The translations under genes were made by a program, and so were the position numbers. Shown here piece by piece: positions 1-9,005 of a DNA stretch of 64,000 nt (positions within the stretch are counted from its first letter, which is position 1; each line of letters opens with the position of its first letter). The DNA comes from Myxococcus fulvus. Its GTDB lineage: Bacteria > Myxococcota > Myxococcia > Myxococcales > Myxococcaceae. The notes beneath the pieces were generated by a model, which worked only from the letters and a program-made list of their open reading frames with translations, was not told the DNA's origin and made no database searches. The stretch spans positions 434,001 through 498,000 of the forward strand of contig NZ_FOIB01000004.1 in NCBI RefSeq assembly GCF_900111765.1, given 5' to 3'.

Positions 1-1
1 G

Positions 2-580
2 GTGGCGCTCTCGAGCGCGGGACGTCAGGTGTGGCGCTGGCGGACGGGGCAGCCGGTGAACGGGCCCAAGTTGTTGATGATGGGGGCCGCGGTGGGATTG
101 TCGGCGGTGGTGTTCTGGCCGTCGGTGTCCGCGCGAATGGATTTCATCATGTTCGCGGTGGCGGTGACGGCGTTCCACAACGTGCAGTACCACGGCATCG
201 TCTGGTTCTATCACCGCAATCGCTATCACTCGGCGGGCGTGGACGCGGCGTCATTCGGCTGGGCGCCGAAGGTGAGCCAGCGGTTCATCTTCTATGCGGT
301 GTGCGGCATTGCCTTCACCGTGGCGTACCGGGGTCTGGGGTGTGGCTTCGGCGCGCATCCGGGCTGCGGCGTGTTCGACGCGAAGCTCGCGCTGGGCACG
401 GGGCTGACGCTGCGGGATTTCATGGCGGGCTTCATCTGGGGCTTCGCCCTGCACCACTACTACCTGGACCAGCGCATCTGGCGGGTGAGCAAGGATGCGG
501 GGCTGCATCAGGACCTGAAGCTGGACGGCGCCCTTTCCGCTGGCGCACGAAGCTCCCGACCTCCGGTGCCGCCGGGTTGA
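2..580 (+). CDS. Integral membrane protein, C-terminal part (5' end outside window)
   Basis: The reading frame is open to the left edge, so only the last ~192 residues are seen and the true start lies outside. Hydrophobic stretches at about residues 24-40, 48-58, 94-108 and 139-150 indicate several membrane spans. Histidines are concentrated at HNVQYH (59-64), WFYHRNRYH (68-76) and HHYYLDQRIWR (151-161), a pattern like a metal site of a membrane enzyme. I do not recognise the family with certainty. The polar, low-complexity tail after about residue 175 looks poorly conserved. Confidence 0.6.
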   Translation: MALSSAGRQVWRWRTGQPVNGPKLLMMGAAVGLSAVVFWPSVSARMDFIMFAVAVTAFHNVQYHGIVWFYHRNRYHSAGVDAASFGWAPKVSQRFIFYAVCGIAFTVAYRGLGCGFGAHPGCGVFDAKLALGTGLTLRDFMAGFIWGFALHHYYLDQRIWRVSKDAGLHQDLKLDGALSAGARSSRPPVPPG

Positions 581-659
581 AACCCGGTCGAGGCACCCTA
601 GCTTCCGACCTCCCCACGGGCAGTCCGACGCCCGGAGTTGCCCGCAACCGGAGGTCCCC

Positions 660-1013
660 ATGCAGCAACGTTCCTTGTTCTCCATCCTCGCGATGGTGTC
701 GCTGTTCGTCTGTCTTTCCGCCACCGAGAGCCTCGCGCAGAACGCGCAGGGAGGCACGGCCAACCACGGCACGTACATCACCGTGCCCTCCGGCACCGTG
801 AATGACTGGGTCCTCCAGGTGTCGCCGCGCGAGATGGGCTACGAGGAGCCCGGCTCCGAGGGGGACAACGCGCTCCTCAAGGTCGAGTGCTTCGTCGTCC
901 CCATCAACGCGTACACGTGGCAGGTCGTGGCCCGCTACAAGCTGCGCCCCTGGAACAACCGGGACGGCGTCTGGAACGCGGGCTCCGCCAATTACCTCCT
1001 CGTGCACCGATAG
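660..1013 (+). CDS. Small secreted protein of unknown function
   Basis: A 117-residue protein. A GGAGGT ribosome site sits a few bases before the ATG. Residues 1-26 form a signal peptide ending in a Sec-type ...ESLA-Q site, so the product is probably periplasmic or extracellular. The mature ~90 residues have no motif I recognise, are rich in aromatic and small polar residues, and carry one cysteine, consistent with a small beta-rich secreted protein. It stands alone, 195 bases before the fibro-slime lipoprotein gene on the same strand. Confidence 0.7.
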   Translation: MQQRSLFSILAMVSLFVCLSATESLAQNAQGGTANHGTYITVPSGTVNDWVLQVSPREMGYEEPGSEGDNALLKVECFVVPINAYTWQVVARYKLRPWNNRDGVWNAGSANYLLVHR

Positions 1014-1208
1014 TCCCAGGACACCGTCGAGGCCCTGAACCGACGTTCGTTCGGGGCCCGTCGCCCGACGACCACACTCCCACACTGGAAGACACATGTA
1101 ATCCAACAACCAAAGCAAACCAACTGATGGAGCGTTCCACGGAATGTCAGACGGCGAGCGCAGGATGCCTCCCGGCTCACGCCTCACCCACCTGGAATCC
1201 CATCGACA

Positions 1209-2723
1209 ATGCAGACACTTCCTCAGTCCCCCCGACTGGCGAGCGTGTTGCTCGCCTCCCTCGTCGTCACGCTGTTCGCCTGCGGCCGCGAAGATGACGC
1301 CGGCCTCTCCCCGGTGAAGGACCCGTGGCAGTCCCCCGGGATGGAGCTGGAGCCCGGCTGTGGAGAGGCCGACGCGGGCCCCTCCGTCCCCGACGCCGGA
1401 CCTCCCGAGCCCGACGCCGGCTCCGGCCCCGCCGTCTGTGGCGACGCCATCAAGCACCCCTCCGAGGAGTGCGACGACGGCAACAACAACCTGGGCGACG
1501 GCTGCACCCCCCTGTGCAATCGCGAGCCCCGCTGTACCAACGGCCTCTGTGAGTCCCTCTGCGGCAATGGCAGGATCGAGCCGAACTCGCCCGAGCAGTG
1601 CGATGATGGCAACACCCTGGCCAACGACGGGTGCTCGCCAACGTGCCAGCTCGAGCCGGGCTTCCTCTGCCAGGTCATCGAGGGGCAACTCCCCAGCATG
1701 CTCGAGTTGCCCATCGTCTACCGCGACTTCCGTGGGTACGACCTGCCCGCCACGAGCGGCCTGCCGCGCGGCCACATCGACTTCCAGAACAAGAACGGCA
1801 GCGAGCGGGGCATCGTGGCCTCCACCCTGGGCCCTGACAACAAGCCGGTCTACGCGAAGGTCGGGGTGACCTCGCTGACGACGCATGGCCAGTTCGCGTT
1901 CGACCAGTGGTTCCGTGACGTACACAACGTCAACCAGACGGTCGTCAGCACCTTGCTGCTCTCGCGGACGCCCAGCAACGAGTACCTCTACGACAACCCG
2001 TTCTTCTTCCCGCTCGACGGCGCGGGCTGGGTCGCCGCCGGCCAGGAGCCCTTGCGCAGCGACTACGGCTCTCCCGCGCGGATGCGCAACTTCAGCTTCA
2101 CCAGCGAGACGCGCCATTGGTTCCAGTACAACGGCACCGAGGTCCTCCGCTTCCGAGGGGATGACGACGTCTGGGTGTTCATCAACGGCCGGCTCGCGCT
2201 GGACCTGGGCGGCATCCATGGTGCCGAGACGGGCAGCGTCACCCTGTCCATGCTCGCCACCCAGTTGGGTCTGACGGTGGGCGGCGTCTACCCGCTCGCC
2301 GTGTTCCAGGCGGAGCGCCACGTCACCGGTTCCTCGTACCGGCTGGGCCTCGTCAACTTCCACTACCCTCAGAAGTTCACCATGTGCATTCCCGAGGTTC
2401 CGTCGGAGCCGTGGTGCGGCAACGGCGTCCTGGACCCCAGTGAGCAGTGCGACGACGGGGTGAACGCGGGCGGGTACGGCGAGTGCGACTTCGGCTGTGT
2501 CTTCGGCCCTCGCTGCGGCGATGGCGTCACGCAGTCATCGTACGGTGAGCAGTGCGACGACGGCTTCAACAGCGGCGGCTACGGCCAGTGCTCCGCGGGC
2601 TGTGTCTTCGGCCCTCGCTGCGGCGACGGCATCGTCCAGCTCACCGCCGGTGAGCAGTGCGATGACGGCAACCTGCGCGGCAACGACGGCTGCAGTGCGT
2701 ACTGCCAGCTCGAGCTGTTCTGA
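1209..2723 (+). CDS. Fibro-slime domain lipoprotein with myxococcal cysteine-rich repeats
   Basis: A 504-residue predicted lipoprotein: signal peptide with lipobox LFAC (Cys25), then an acidic PDAG linker (about 55-72). Two cysteine-rich repeats of the EQCDDGN...DGC type (about 77-150) precede a fibro-slime domain (about 168-390, opening YRDFRGYD, with a FRGDDDVWVFING core). Three further EQCDDG repeats (about 400-504) close the protein. The domain is known from slime-mould and myxobacterial surface proteins and is related to PA14-like adhesive modules; a surface adhesion role is inferred. No strong Shine-Dalgarno precedes the ATG, but the signal peptide supports this start. It converges on the metallophosphoesterase gene across a shared hairpin. 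Confidence 0.88.
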   Translation: MQTLPQSPRLASVLLASLVVTLFACGREDDAGLSPVKDPWQSPGMELEPGCGEADAGPSVPDAGPPEPDAGSGPAVCGDAIKHPSEECDDGNNNLGDGCTPLCNREPRCTNGLCESLCGNGRIEPNSPEQCDDGNTLANDGCSPTCQLEPGFLCQVIEGQLPSMLELPIVYRDFRGYDLPATSGLPRGHIDFQNKNGSERGIVASTLGPDNKPVYAKVGVTSLTTHGQFAFDQWFRDVHNVNQTVVSTLLLSRTPSNEYLYDNPFFFPLDGAGWVAAGQEPLRSDYGSPARMRNFSFTSETRHWFQYNGTEVLRFRGDDDVWVFINGRLALDLGGIHGAETGSVTLSMLATQLGLTVGGVYPLAVFQAERHVTGSSYRLGLVNFHYPQKFTMCIPEVPSEPWCGNGVLDPSEQCDDGVNAGGYGECDFGCVFGPRCGDGVTQSSYGEQCDDGFNSGGYGQCSAGCVFGPRCGDGIVQLTAGEQCDDGNLRGNDGCSAYCQLELF

Positions 2724-2730
2724 GTCCCGA

Positions 2731-2774
2731 CGCCGCCGCTTCCGAGGCACTCCAAGTCCTCGGAAGCGGTGGCG
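2731..2774. terminator. Bidirectional hairpin between convergent genes
   Basis: A 17-base arm (2731-2747) pairs with 2758-2774 at 16 of 17 positions around a 10-base loop. It lies 8 bases after the fibro-slime stop and 10 bases after the metallophosphoesterase stop, so it can serve both strands. There is no T-run. Confidence 0.75.
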
Positions 2775-2783
2775 TGAAGTGCC

Positions 2784-4235
2784 TCAGCGCACCCAGGACA
2801 CGTTGGTGACGGTGAACTTCGAGCCGTCCGTCTTCTCGACATTCGTGTAGGGCAGGTACACGCGCGACGAGAAGGTGTTCGCGGCGGTGTCGATTTCGAT
2901 GAGCCGCGTCGGGTTCGAGGACCCGTCATGGTAGGCGGTCAGCATCTGGTGGATGGTGTTGCCCTGCGTCCCCGTCACCGCGCGGTAGGCGTGCGTGCCC
3001 ACGTGCCCGGAGAAGATGAACCGCACGTTGGGGTACAGCTTGAGCGCGTTGTCGAACACGTACTGGGGGCTGTTGTTGCCGTAGCCTCCGTTGCCCTGCT
3101 CGATGCCGCCGCCGCTGTTCTGGTGCGAGTGCGTCAGCACGATGACGTTGTGGTTCGGGTGCTGCGCGAGCACGTTCCGGGCCCACGTCACCGCGTCGGT
3201 GCGCGCCCACAGCTCCAGGCTGAGCACCAGCCAGTTCAGCCCGCCCGCCGAGAAGGTGTGGAAGGAGTTGTCGCTCTTGCCCGCCTCGAACACGCCGCCC
3301 AGCCGGGTGAAGCGCGTCGGCGGGAAGTAGGTGTTGAACGTGGTGGTGTTGCGCAGGTTGGCGTTCACGTTGCCGGGACACGCGCTGCCGCCCGGACAGG
3401 TGGCCGCGGTGTCGTGGTTGCCGATGGCGATGGCGTAGGGAATCCCCGCCGCGTCCAGCTTCTGGAAGGCGTTGCCCGCGCGGACGTACTGGATGTGGTC
3501 CGGCGTGTCCCAGTTGGCCATGTCGCCCGTGTGGCCCACGAAGCGGATGTCCAGCGCGGCCTGGTTGTCCGCGAGCCACTGCATGCGGTGGTCGATGAGC
3601 GTGGAGTTGGAGACGACCTCGTTCTGGGTGTCCGGGACGATGACCAGCGTGAACTTCGTGTCCACCGGCTGCGTCGTCGCCGGAGCCACGTGGAAGCGGA
3701 TGCCCTGGTCCACCCAGCCCCCCGCGCTGAGGGCCGCGCGCTCCTGGGCGGTGATGGCGAAGCGGTGCTTCCGCAGCGTGTCGTTCGCGTAGCGGTAGAC
3801 GGGGACCAGGCACGGTGAGGCAGTGGCCGACGCGAAGAAGCCCACGCCCTCGTCGGTGGTGAAGCCTCCCTGCGTCACCAACTGCTGCTTCTCCGCCGCG
3901 TCGAGGGTCCAGAAGTGCTCGGTCCGGCTCGGGCTGTAGATGCGGTACACGGGCGACAGCCCCGTCCCCGCGATTCCCGAGGCCCGGAACGCCACGCCCC
4001 GGTCCTCCGTGTAGCCATACGTCGTCCCCGCGTTCGTCGCCTCGTTGGCGTTCAGCGTGTAGAGGCTGTCGCCATTGCTCGGCCGGATGCGGTGATACAC
4101 GGGCGAGTTCAGCGCGGCGCAGTCGAGCGCCGCCTCGCTGGACGCTGTCTCATCTGGCTCGACGGGCGCACCACCACCACACGCCCACAGTCCCGCCACC
4201 AGCGCCAGCGACCCCGCGATTCTCCACGACTTCAT
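2784..4235 (-). CDS. Calcineurin-like metallophosphoesterase lipoprotein with DUF5648-type repeats
   Basis: 483 residues from the ATG at 4235, which has a GAGGAGA site upstream and begins a lipoprotein signal (lipobox LWAC, Cys19); the open frame extends further but without a signal sequence. Residues ~45-185 hold about three repeats of the VYRIYS...HFWTLDAAEK type (DUF5648, common on secreted enzymes, probably substrate binding). Residues ~195-483 carry all metallophosphoesterase blocks: PDTQN, GHTGD, GNHD, THSH and GHVGTH, the residues that hold two metal ions. A surface phosphodiesterase or phosphatase is likely; the substrate cannot be told. Confidence 0.88.
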   Translation of the reverse strand: MKSWRIAGSLALVAGLWACGGGAPVEPDETASSEAALDCAALNSPVYHRIRPSNGDSLYTLNANEATNAGTTYGYTEDRGVAFRASGIAGTGLSPVYRIYSPSRTEHFWTLDAAEKQQLVTQGGFTTDEGVGFFASATASPCLVPVYRYANDTLRKHRFAITAQERAALSAGGWVDQGIRFHVAPATTQPVDTKFTLVIVPDTQNEVVSNSTLIDHRMQWLADNQAALDIRFVGHTGDMANWDTPDHIQYVRAGNAFQKLDAAGIPYAIAIGNHDTAATCPGGSACPGNVNANLRNTTTFNTYFPPTRFTRLGGVFEAGKSDNSFHTFSAGGLNWLVLSLELWARTDAVTWARNVLAQHPNHNVIVLTHSHQNSGGGIEQGNGGYGNNSPQYVFDNALKLYPNVRFIFSGHVGTHAYRAVTGTQGNTIHQMLTAYHDGSSNPTRLIEIDTAANTFSSRVYLPYTNVEKTDGSKFTVTNVSWVR

Positions 4236-4370
4236 GATGTCTCCTCTCGAGTGGATACGACGCGTCACTCCCGGCAGCCTCTTCGACTCGATTGACTCGG
4301 GCAATGACTTGATTCCAGGCCAATTAGAACATCGATGACAAACAGGCCAAAACCGAACAGGAGGCCAATA

Positions 4371-4385
4371 TGCAACACAGTTGCA
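4371..4385. promoter_or_regulatory. Small palindrome in AT-rich divergent intergenic region
   Basis: TGCAAC-ACA-GTTGCA, a perfect 6-3-6 inverted repeat. It sits in the 231-base region between two divergently transcribed lipoprotein genes, part of which (about 4305-4405) is clearly AT-richer than its surroundings. It could be an operator; no regulator is encoded next door. Confidence 0.35.
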
Positions 4386-4466
4386 TCAACAATCCTCACA
4401 TGACATAACGCCCGCACCTCGAAGGCGCGTGAGCGCTCCGCCCTTCGCACCTCCCCGGGAACAGTC

Positions 4467-5111
4467 ATGCATCCAAGACCCCTCCATCTGGCATTCCTGG
4501 CCGTCACGGCCCTCCTCATGGTGAGCTGTGGCTCATCGGACGAGCCCGCCCCCGACGAGACCGCTGAGTGCAGCGGCCACGGCCACCTGCACGGCGACCA
4601 TTGTCACTGCGACGAGGGCTATGTCGCGGACGGCCTCACGTGTGTCGTCGCCGAGGAGCCCGTCATCGAGTGCGGAGGCCACGGCCATCTGCACGGCGAC
4701 CACTGCCACTGCGACGAGGGCTACACCGAGCAGAACGGCACCTGCGTCGTCGCCCCAGAGCCGGGCCCCGACTGTGGCGAGTACGGACACGCGCACGGGG
4801 ACCACTGCCACTGCGACGAAGGCTACGAGGAGAAGGAAGGCACCTGCGTGCCCCAGACGGAGCCAGTGCTCGACTGTGGTGAGCACGGACACAGCCACGG
4901 AGACCACTGCCACTGCGACGCGGGCTACGTGGAGGTGAACGGCACCTGCGTCCCGGAGACGGAGCCAGTGCTCGACTGCGGCGAGCACGGACACAGCCAC
5001 GGAGACCACTGCCACTGTGACGCGGGCTACGTGGAGGTGAACGGCACCTGCGTCCCGCAAACGCAGCCGACCCCGGCGCGGCCCACGTACACCCTCGGCC
5101 CCACCCTGTAG
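4467..5111 (+). CDS. Lipoprotein with five His/Cys-rich EGF-like repeats
   Basis: 214 residues. A lipoprotein signal (lipobox MVSC, Cys21) is followed by a short acidic linker and five head-to-tail 34-residue repeats from residue 34. Each repeat follows C-x10-C-x-C-x10-C and contains a HGHxHGDHCHCD core, giving four cysteines and about five histidines per unit. The C-x-C-x2-GY...C half matches the C-terminal hairpin of EGF domains. The His/Cys packing suggests binding of Zn, Cu or Ni at the cell surface, which is inference. Repeats 4 and 5 differ by only a few residues, so the last duplication is recent. The tail ends in a short Pro/Thr-rich segment. Confidence 0.8.
   Translation: MHPRPLHLAFLAVTALLMVSCGSSDEPAPDETAECSGHGHLHGDHCHCDEGYVADGLTCVVAEEPVIECGGHGHLHGDHCHCDEGYTEQNGTCVVAPEPGPDCGEYGHAHGDHCHCDEGYEEKEGTCVPQTEPVLDCGEHGHSHGDHCHCDAGYVEVNGTCVPETEPVLDCGEHGHSHGDHCHCDAGYVEVNGTCVPQTQPTPARPTYTLGPTL
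4566..5075 (+). repeat. Five tandem 102-base coding repeats
   Basis: Five units of exactly 102 bases encode the 34-residue His/Cys repeats. Units 4 and 5 are nearly identical at DNA level; units 1-3 are more diverged. The periodicity is protein-coding and in frame. Confidence 0.9.
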
Positions 5112-5122
5112 CCGCACCCGGC

Positions 5123-5153
5123 GCCTCGCCCGACGGGATACTCCGGGCGGGGC
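5123..5153. terminator. Hairpin after the His/Cys repeat lipoprotein gene
   Basis: GCCTCGCCCG (5123-5132) pairs with CGGGCGGGGC (5144-5153) with one mismatch, between two convergent frames. There is no T-run, so strength is uncertain. Confidence 0.5.
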
Positions 5154-5162
5154 ACCTGTTCA

Positions 5163-5435
5163 TCAGAGCGCGTCAGCCACCGGCGCGATGCGCGCGAGCA
5201 CGCCCGGCCATCCGGGCTTCATCCCCTCGAAGGCGCGGCGGCCCATCGGCGAGTCCAGGTCGAAGCCCTCGTGCGTCAGCTCCAGCCGCGTCCCCGTCCC
5301 CTCCGACACCAGCGTCCAGGTGATGGTGGTGTTCAGCGCGAACTGGATGCGGAACAGCCGCTCGGGCTCCACCGCGAGCACCTCGCAGCGCTGCCTGCCC
5401 CACGGGCCCATGTCCATGTCGAAGCGGTGGCCCAC
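5163..5435 (-). pseudogene. 5'-truncated AHSA1/SRPBCC-domain gene remnant
   Basis: The frame encodes the C-terminal two thirds of an AHSA1-type START-fold protein: VVGHRF, then a CEVLAVEPERLFRIQF strand, ITWTL, GTRLELTHEGF and a closing helix. Family members are usually 140-160 residues. Here only 90 residues follow the first usable start (GTG at 5435), and homology begins almost exactly where the neighbouring beta-propeller gene ends (stop at 5449). The roughly 50 N-terminal residues (first helix and strands) are missing in every frame upstream, because that DNA codes for the beta-propeller protein. I read it as a deletion remnant; a short expressed protein is possible but would lack half the ligand cavity. 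Confidence 0.6.
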
Positions 5436-5448
5436 GACGAGGCGCGGC

Positions 5449-6822
5449 TCACCAGGGCGCGATGCGCCACAGGAGCGCTTCCTGGTTCCACGTCTCCCCT
5501 TCGCCCTCGCGCAGCCAGCCCGAGGCGACCAGCCCCTGTCCCGGCATCGCCGCGAGCCCCGTCACCGCGAGCGTGCACTGGCCGCTCGGGCACTCGCGAG
5601 CCCTCAGCACGCGCCGCGCCTGGTCCGAGCCGTCCATGGGATAGCGCGTGAGCACATCGCCACAGGCCACGGAGACGGCGCCCGTCTCGTCCACGGCGGC
5701 GGCCACGCCCTCCTGGGCCTCCTCGCCGCACTCAGGCTGCTTCAGCCAGCGCACCTCGCCCTCGGCGCCCACCGCGAGCACGAATGGGCCCTGCGTCCCC
5801 AGCGACGTGCCGCCCCACACGAGCAGCCCCGCGAAGTCGCCCGCCACCGAGACGCCGCCCTGCGGCCCCACCGCCACCGACGTCACCCGGCCCTTGGCCC
5901 CCGGCAGCTCGCGCCCCCACACCAGCTTCCCCGCCTCATCGAACTCCAGCACCACGAAGCCGCGACGGCCCTTCGCGCCGAAGGACTCGCCATCCACCTC
6001 CAGCTTGTCCTCGAGCTGCCCGGCGAGCACCACGCGCCCCGACGGCGCCAGCGCCACCGCGTGCAGCGCCGTCTCCTCGCCCGTCCCGGTGAAGCGCCGC
6101 GTCCAGCGCACCGAGCCATCCGCCGCGTAGTGCGTCAGCACCGGGTCCTTCAGCGCCCCCACCCACTCCTCGCCCGCCACCACCACGCCGCCGTCCGCGT
6201 CCGCCACCACCGACTGGGCCTTCTGCCCCACGCGCTGCTGCCACGTCGGCTCGCCGTCCTCGGCGAAGCGCACGAGGAAGCCGTCCTGCGCCGGGCCCAG
6301 CCCGAAGTTCGCCGGGTACAGGAACGCGTTGCCTGTGAGAAACACCGCGCCATCCGGCCCCGGTGACGTCGCCACGCGCAAATCCGACAGGCGCTCGCGA
6401 GGGAACTCCCGCGTCCAGCGCGGCGTCCCATCCGCCGCGTACCGCCCCAGCACCACCCCCAGCCGCTCCCCGGCCACCGGCTCGCGGTCCGCGTCCTGCC
6501 GGGGCGTCTGCGACACCACCACCACCACGTCCCCGTCGCGCCCCACGGCGACGCTGGTCCCGGAGTCATCCTGGGGCCCGCCCACCCGGGCCTCCCAGGG
6601 CACCTGCGCACCCTCGCCCTCGGAGGGCGGCCGGGTGCCCGACTTCGGCGGCGTGCCCGAGCCCGGGTTGGCCCCATCGTCCGTGCCCGGCGCGGCCTCC
6701 TCCCCGGGGGGCTCCGGGGCGCCCGGCTCCGAGCCACACGCCAGCCCCACGCCCCACAGGAGGGCCAACGGCGCGAGCCACCTCCAGCCCTGGAACCAAC
6801 GCCCCGCTCGCTCTGACCGCAT
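5449..6822 (-). CDS. Beta-propeller (SBBP-like repeat) lipoprotein
   Basis: 457 residues from the ATG at 6822, preceded by GGGGAG and opening a lipoprotein signal with lipobox GLAC near residue 29. A Pro/Gly/Glu-rich linker (about 30-65) leads into repeats of the form ...VVAG..., FVLRF.E.G...W.R, about 40-50 residues each, typical of secreted SBBP or PQQ-like propellers. This is one of three such lipoproteins in the window. No catalytic residues are seen; binding or scaffolding at the outer membrane is the only inference offered. A longer open frame upstream lacks a signal sequence and was rejected as start. Confidence 0.8.
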   Translation of the reverse strand: MRSERAGRWFQGWRWLAPLALLWGVGLACGSEPGAPEPPGEEAAPGTDDGANPGSGTPPKSGTRPPSEGEGAQVPWEARVGGPQDDSGTSVAVGRDGDVVVVVSQTPRQDADREPVAGERLGVVLGRYAADGTPRWTREFPRERLSDLRVATSPGPDGAVFLTGNAFLYPANFGLGPAQDGFLVRFAEDGEPTWQQRVGQKAQSVVADADGGVVVAGEEWVGALKDPVLTHYAADGSVRWTRRFTGTGEETALHAVALAPSGRVVLAGQLEDKLEVDGESFGAKGRRGFVVLEFDEAGKLVWGRELPGAKGRVTSVAVGPQGGVSVAGDFAGLLVWGGTSLGTQGPFVLAVGAEGEVRWLKQPECGEEAQEGVAAAVDETGAVSVACGDVLTRYPMDGSDQARRVLRARECPSGQCTLAVTGLAAMPGQGLVASGWLREGEGETWNQEALLWRIAPW

Positions 6823-7005
6823 GCGTGCTCCCCGAGCCGCCGCCGTCCTTCGCGAGCCGGCTCTCCGGAGACGGTAAGCAGCGTGTCCGGGACGTGGCAT
6901 TCCCCCTGCCCCTCGGGGGGAGGCACCCGCCCGGGGGGCGTGCAGGCGACTGGGGCCCCCAGGGCCTCGTCCCCCGAGTGTGTGACAGCGGAATAGGCCC
7001 CCACT

Positions 7006-7056
7006 CCAACGGTTGCCACCGCACGACTCGGCCGCTCGGAAGGAGGAAACCGTTGG
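7006..7056. promoter_or_regulatory. Spaced inverted repeat upstream of moxR
   Basis: CCAACGGTT (7006-7014) is repeated in inverted form as AACCGTTGG (7048-7056), 36 bases before the moxR start in a 269-base divergent region. It may be a pair of regulator half-sites; this is weak evidence. Confidence 0.3.
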
Positions 7057-7091
7057 TCCGGGCGCCGCCCGCGAATTAAGAGACTCCTTCC

Positions 7092-8120
7092 ATGGAAAGC
7101 GCCGCCCCCGCCCCACGTCCCGTGCCCGATGCCTCGAGCGACGACCTCCGCGCAGTCGAGGAGCTTGCCCAGGCCCGTAACGCCATCGTCGGTCAAATCG
7201 AAAAGCGCGTCGTCGGGCAGCGCGAGGTGGTGGAGCACCTGCTCATCTCGCTCTTCAGCCGGGGCCACTGCCTGTTCGTCGGCGTGCCGGGCCTGGCCAA
7301 GACGCTGCTCATCTCCACGCTGGCGGACGTGCTGAACCTGTCCTTCAACCGCATCCAGTTCACCCCGGACCTGATGCCCTCGGACATCACCGGCACGGAC
7401 ATCCTGGAGGAGGACCGCACCACCGGCCGGCGCAACTTCCGCTTCGTGCAGGGCCCCCTGTTCGCCAACATCATCCTGGCCGACGAGGTGAACCGCACGC
7501 CGCCCAAGACGCAGGCCGCGCTGCTGCAGGCCATGCAGGAGTACCGCATCACCGCCGGCGGCCGCACGTATCCGCTCGCCCCGCCCTTCCTCGTCTTCGC
7601 CACGCAGAACCCCATCGAGCAGGAGGGCACCTACCCCCTGCCCGAGGCGCAGCTGGACCGGTTCATGTTCCTGGTGGACGTGGGCTACCCCACCGCCGAG
7701 GAGGAGATTCAAATCGTCAAGAGCACCACCGGCGGCGAGCAGCCGGCGCTCGAGAAGATCCTCTCTCCCGAGCGCATCGTCGCCCTCCAGGATCTGGTGC
7801 GGCGCGTGCCGGTGCCGGACCACGTGGTGCGCTTCGCGGTGGAGCTGGTGCGCAACACCCGGCCCAAGGAAGCGGGCGTGCCGGACTTCGTGGCGAAGAA
7901 CGTGTCGTGGGGCGCGGGCCCTCGCGCCAGCCAGTACCTGGTGCTGGCGGCCAAGGCGCGCGCGATTCTCCACGGGCGCTTCGTGGCGACGGTGGAGGAC
8001 GTGCGTGCGCTGGCGAGGCCGGTGCTGCGCCACCGCGTGCTGCCCAACTTCACCGCGGAGAGCGAGGGAATCACGTCCGTGAAGCTCGTGGACCAGCTCC
8101 TCACGGTGGTGAAGGGCTAG
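7092..8120 (+). CDS. MoxR-family AAA+ ATPase
   Basis: 342 residues, full length for the family. Walker A GVPGLAKT is at 64-71, Walker B IILADEVN at 127-134, and sensor 1 TQNP at 171-174; the lid domain occupies the C-terminal third. MoxR ATPases act as chaperones that mature or activate VWA-domain partners, and the next two genes (DUF58, BatA-like) are the standard partners. It ends 6 bases before the DUF58 start, so the three are one operon. The process served (often envelope stress or metal insertion) cannot be told here. No good ribosome site is visible at the ATG. Confidence 0.93.
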   Translation: MESAAPAPRPVPDASSDDLRAVEELAQARNAIVGQIEKRVVGQREVVEHLLISLFSRGHCLFVGVPGLAKTLLISTLADVLNLSFNRIQFTPDLMPSDITGTDILEEDRTTGRRNFRFVQGPLFANIILADEVNRTPPKTQAALLQAMQEYRITAGGRTYPLAPPFLVFATQNPIEQEGTYPLPEAQLDRFMFLVDVGYPTAEEEIQIVKSTTGGEQPALEKILSPERIVALQDLVRRVPVPDHVVRFAVELVRNTRPKEAGVPDFVAKNVSWGAGPRASQYLVLAAKARAILHGRFVATVEDVRALARPVLRHRVLPNFTAESEGITSVKLVDQLLTVVKG

Positions 8121-8126
8121 CGCCGC

Positions 8127-9001
<875 letters not shown>

Positions 9002-9005
<4 letters not shown>

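Noticed and set aside
4566..5075. Tandem 102-base repeats as a possible CRISPR-like array
   Set aside because: Units are contiguous without spacers, in frame and encode a clear His/Cys repeat.
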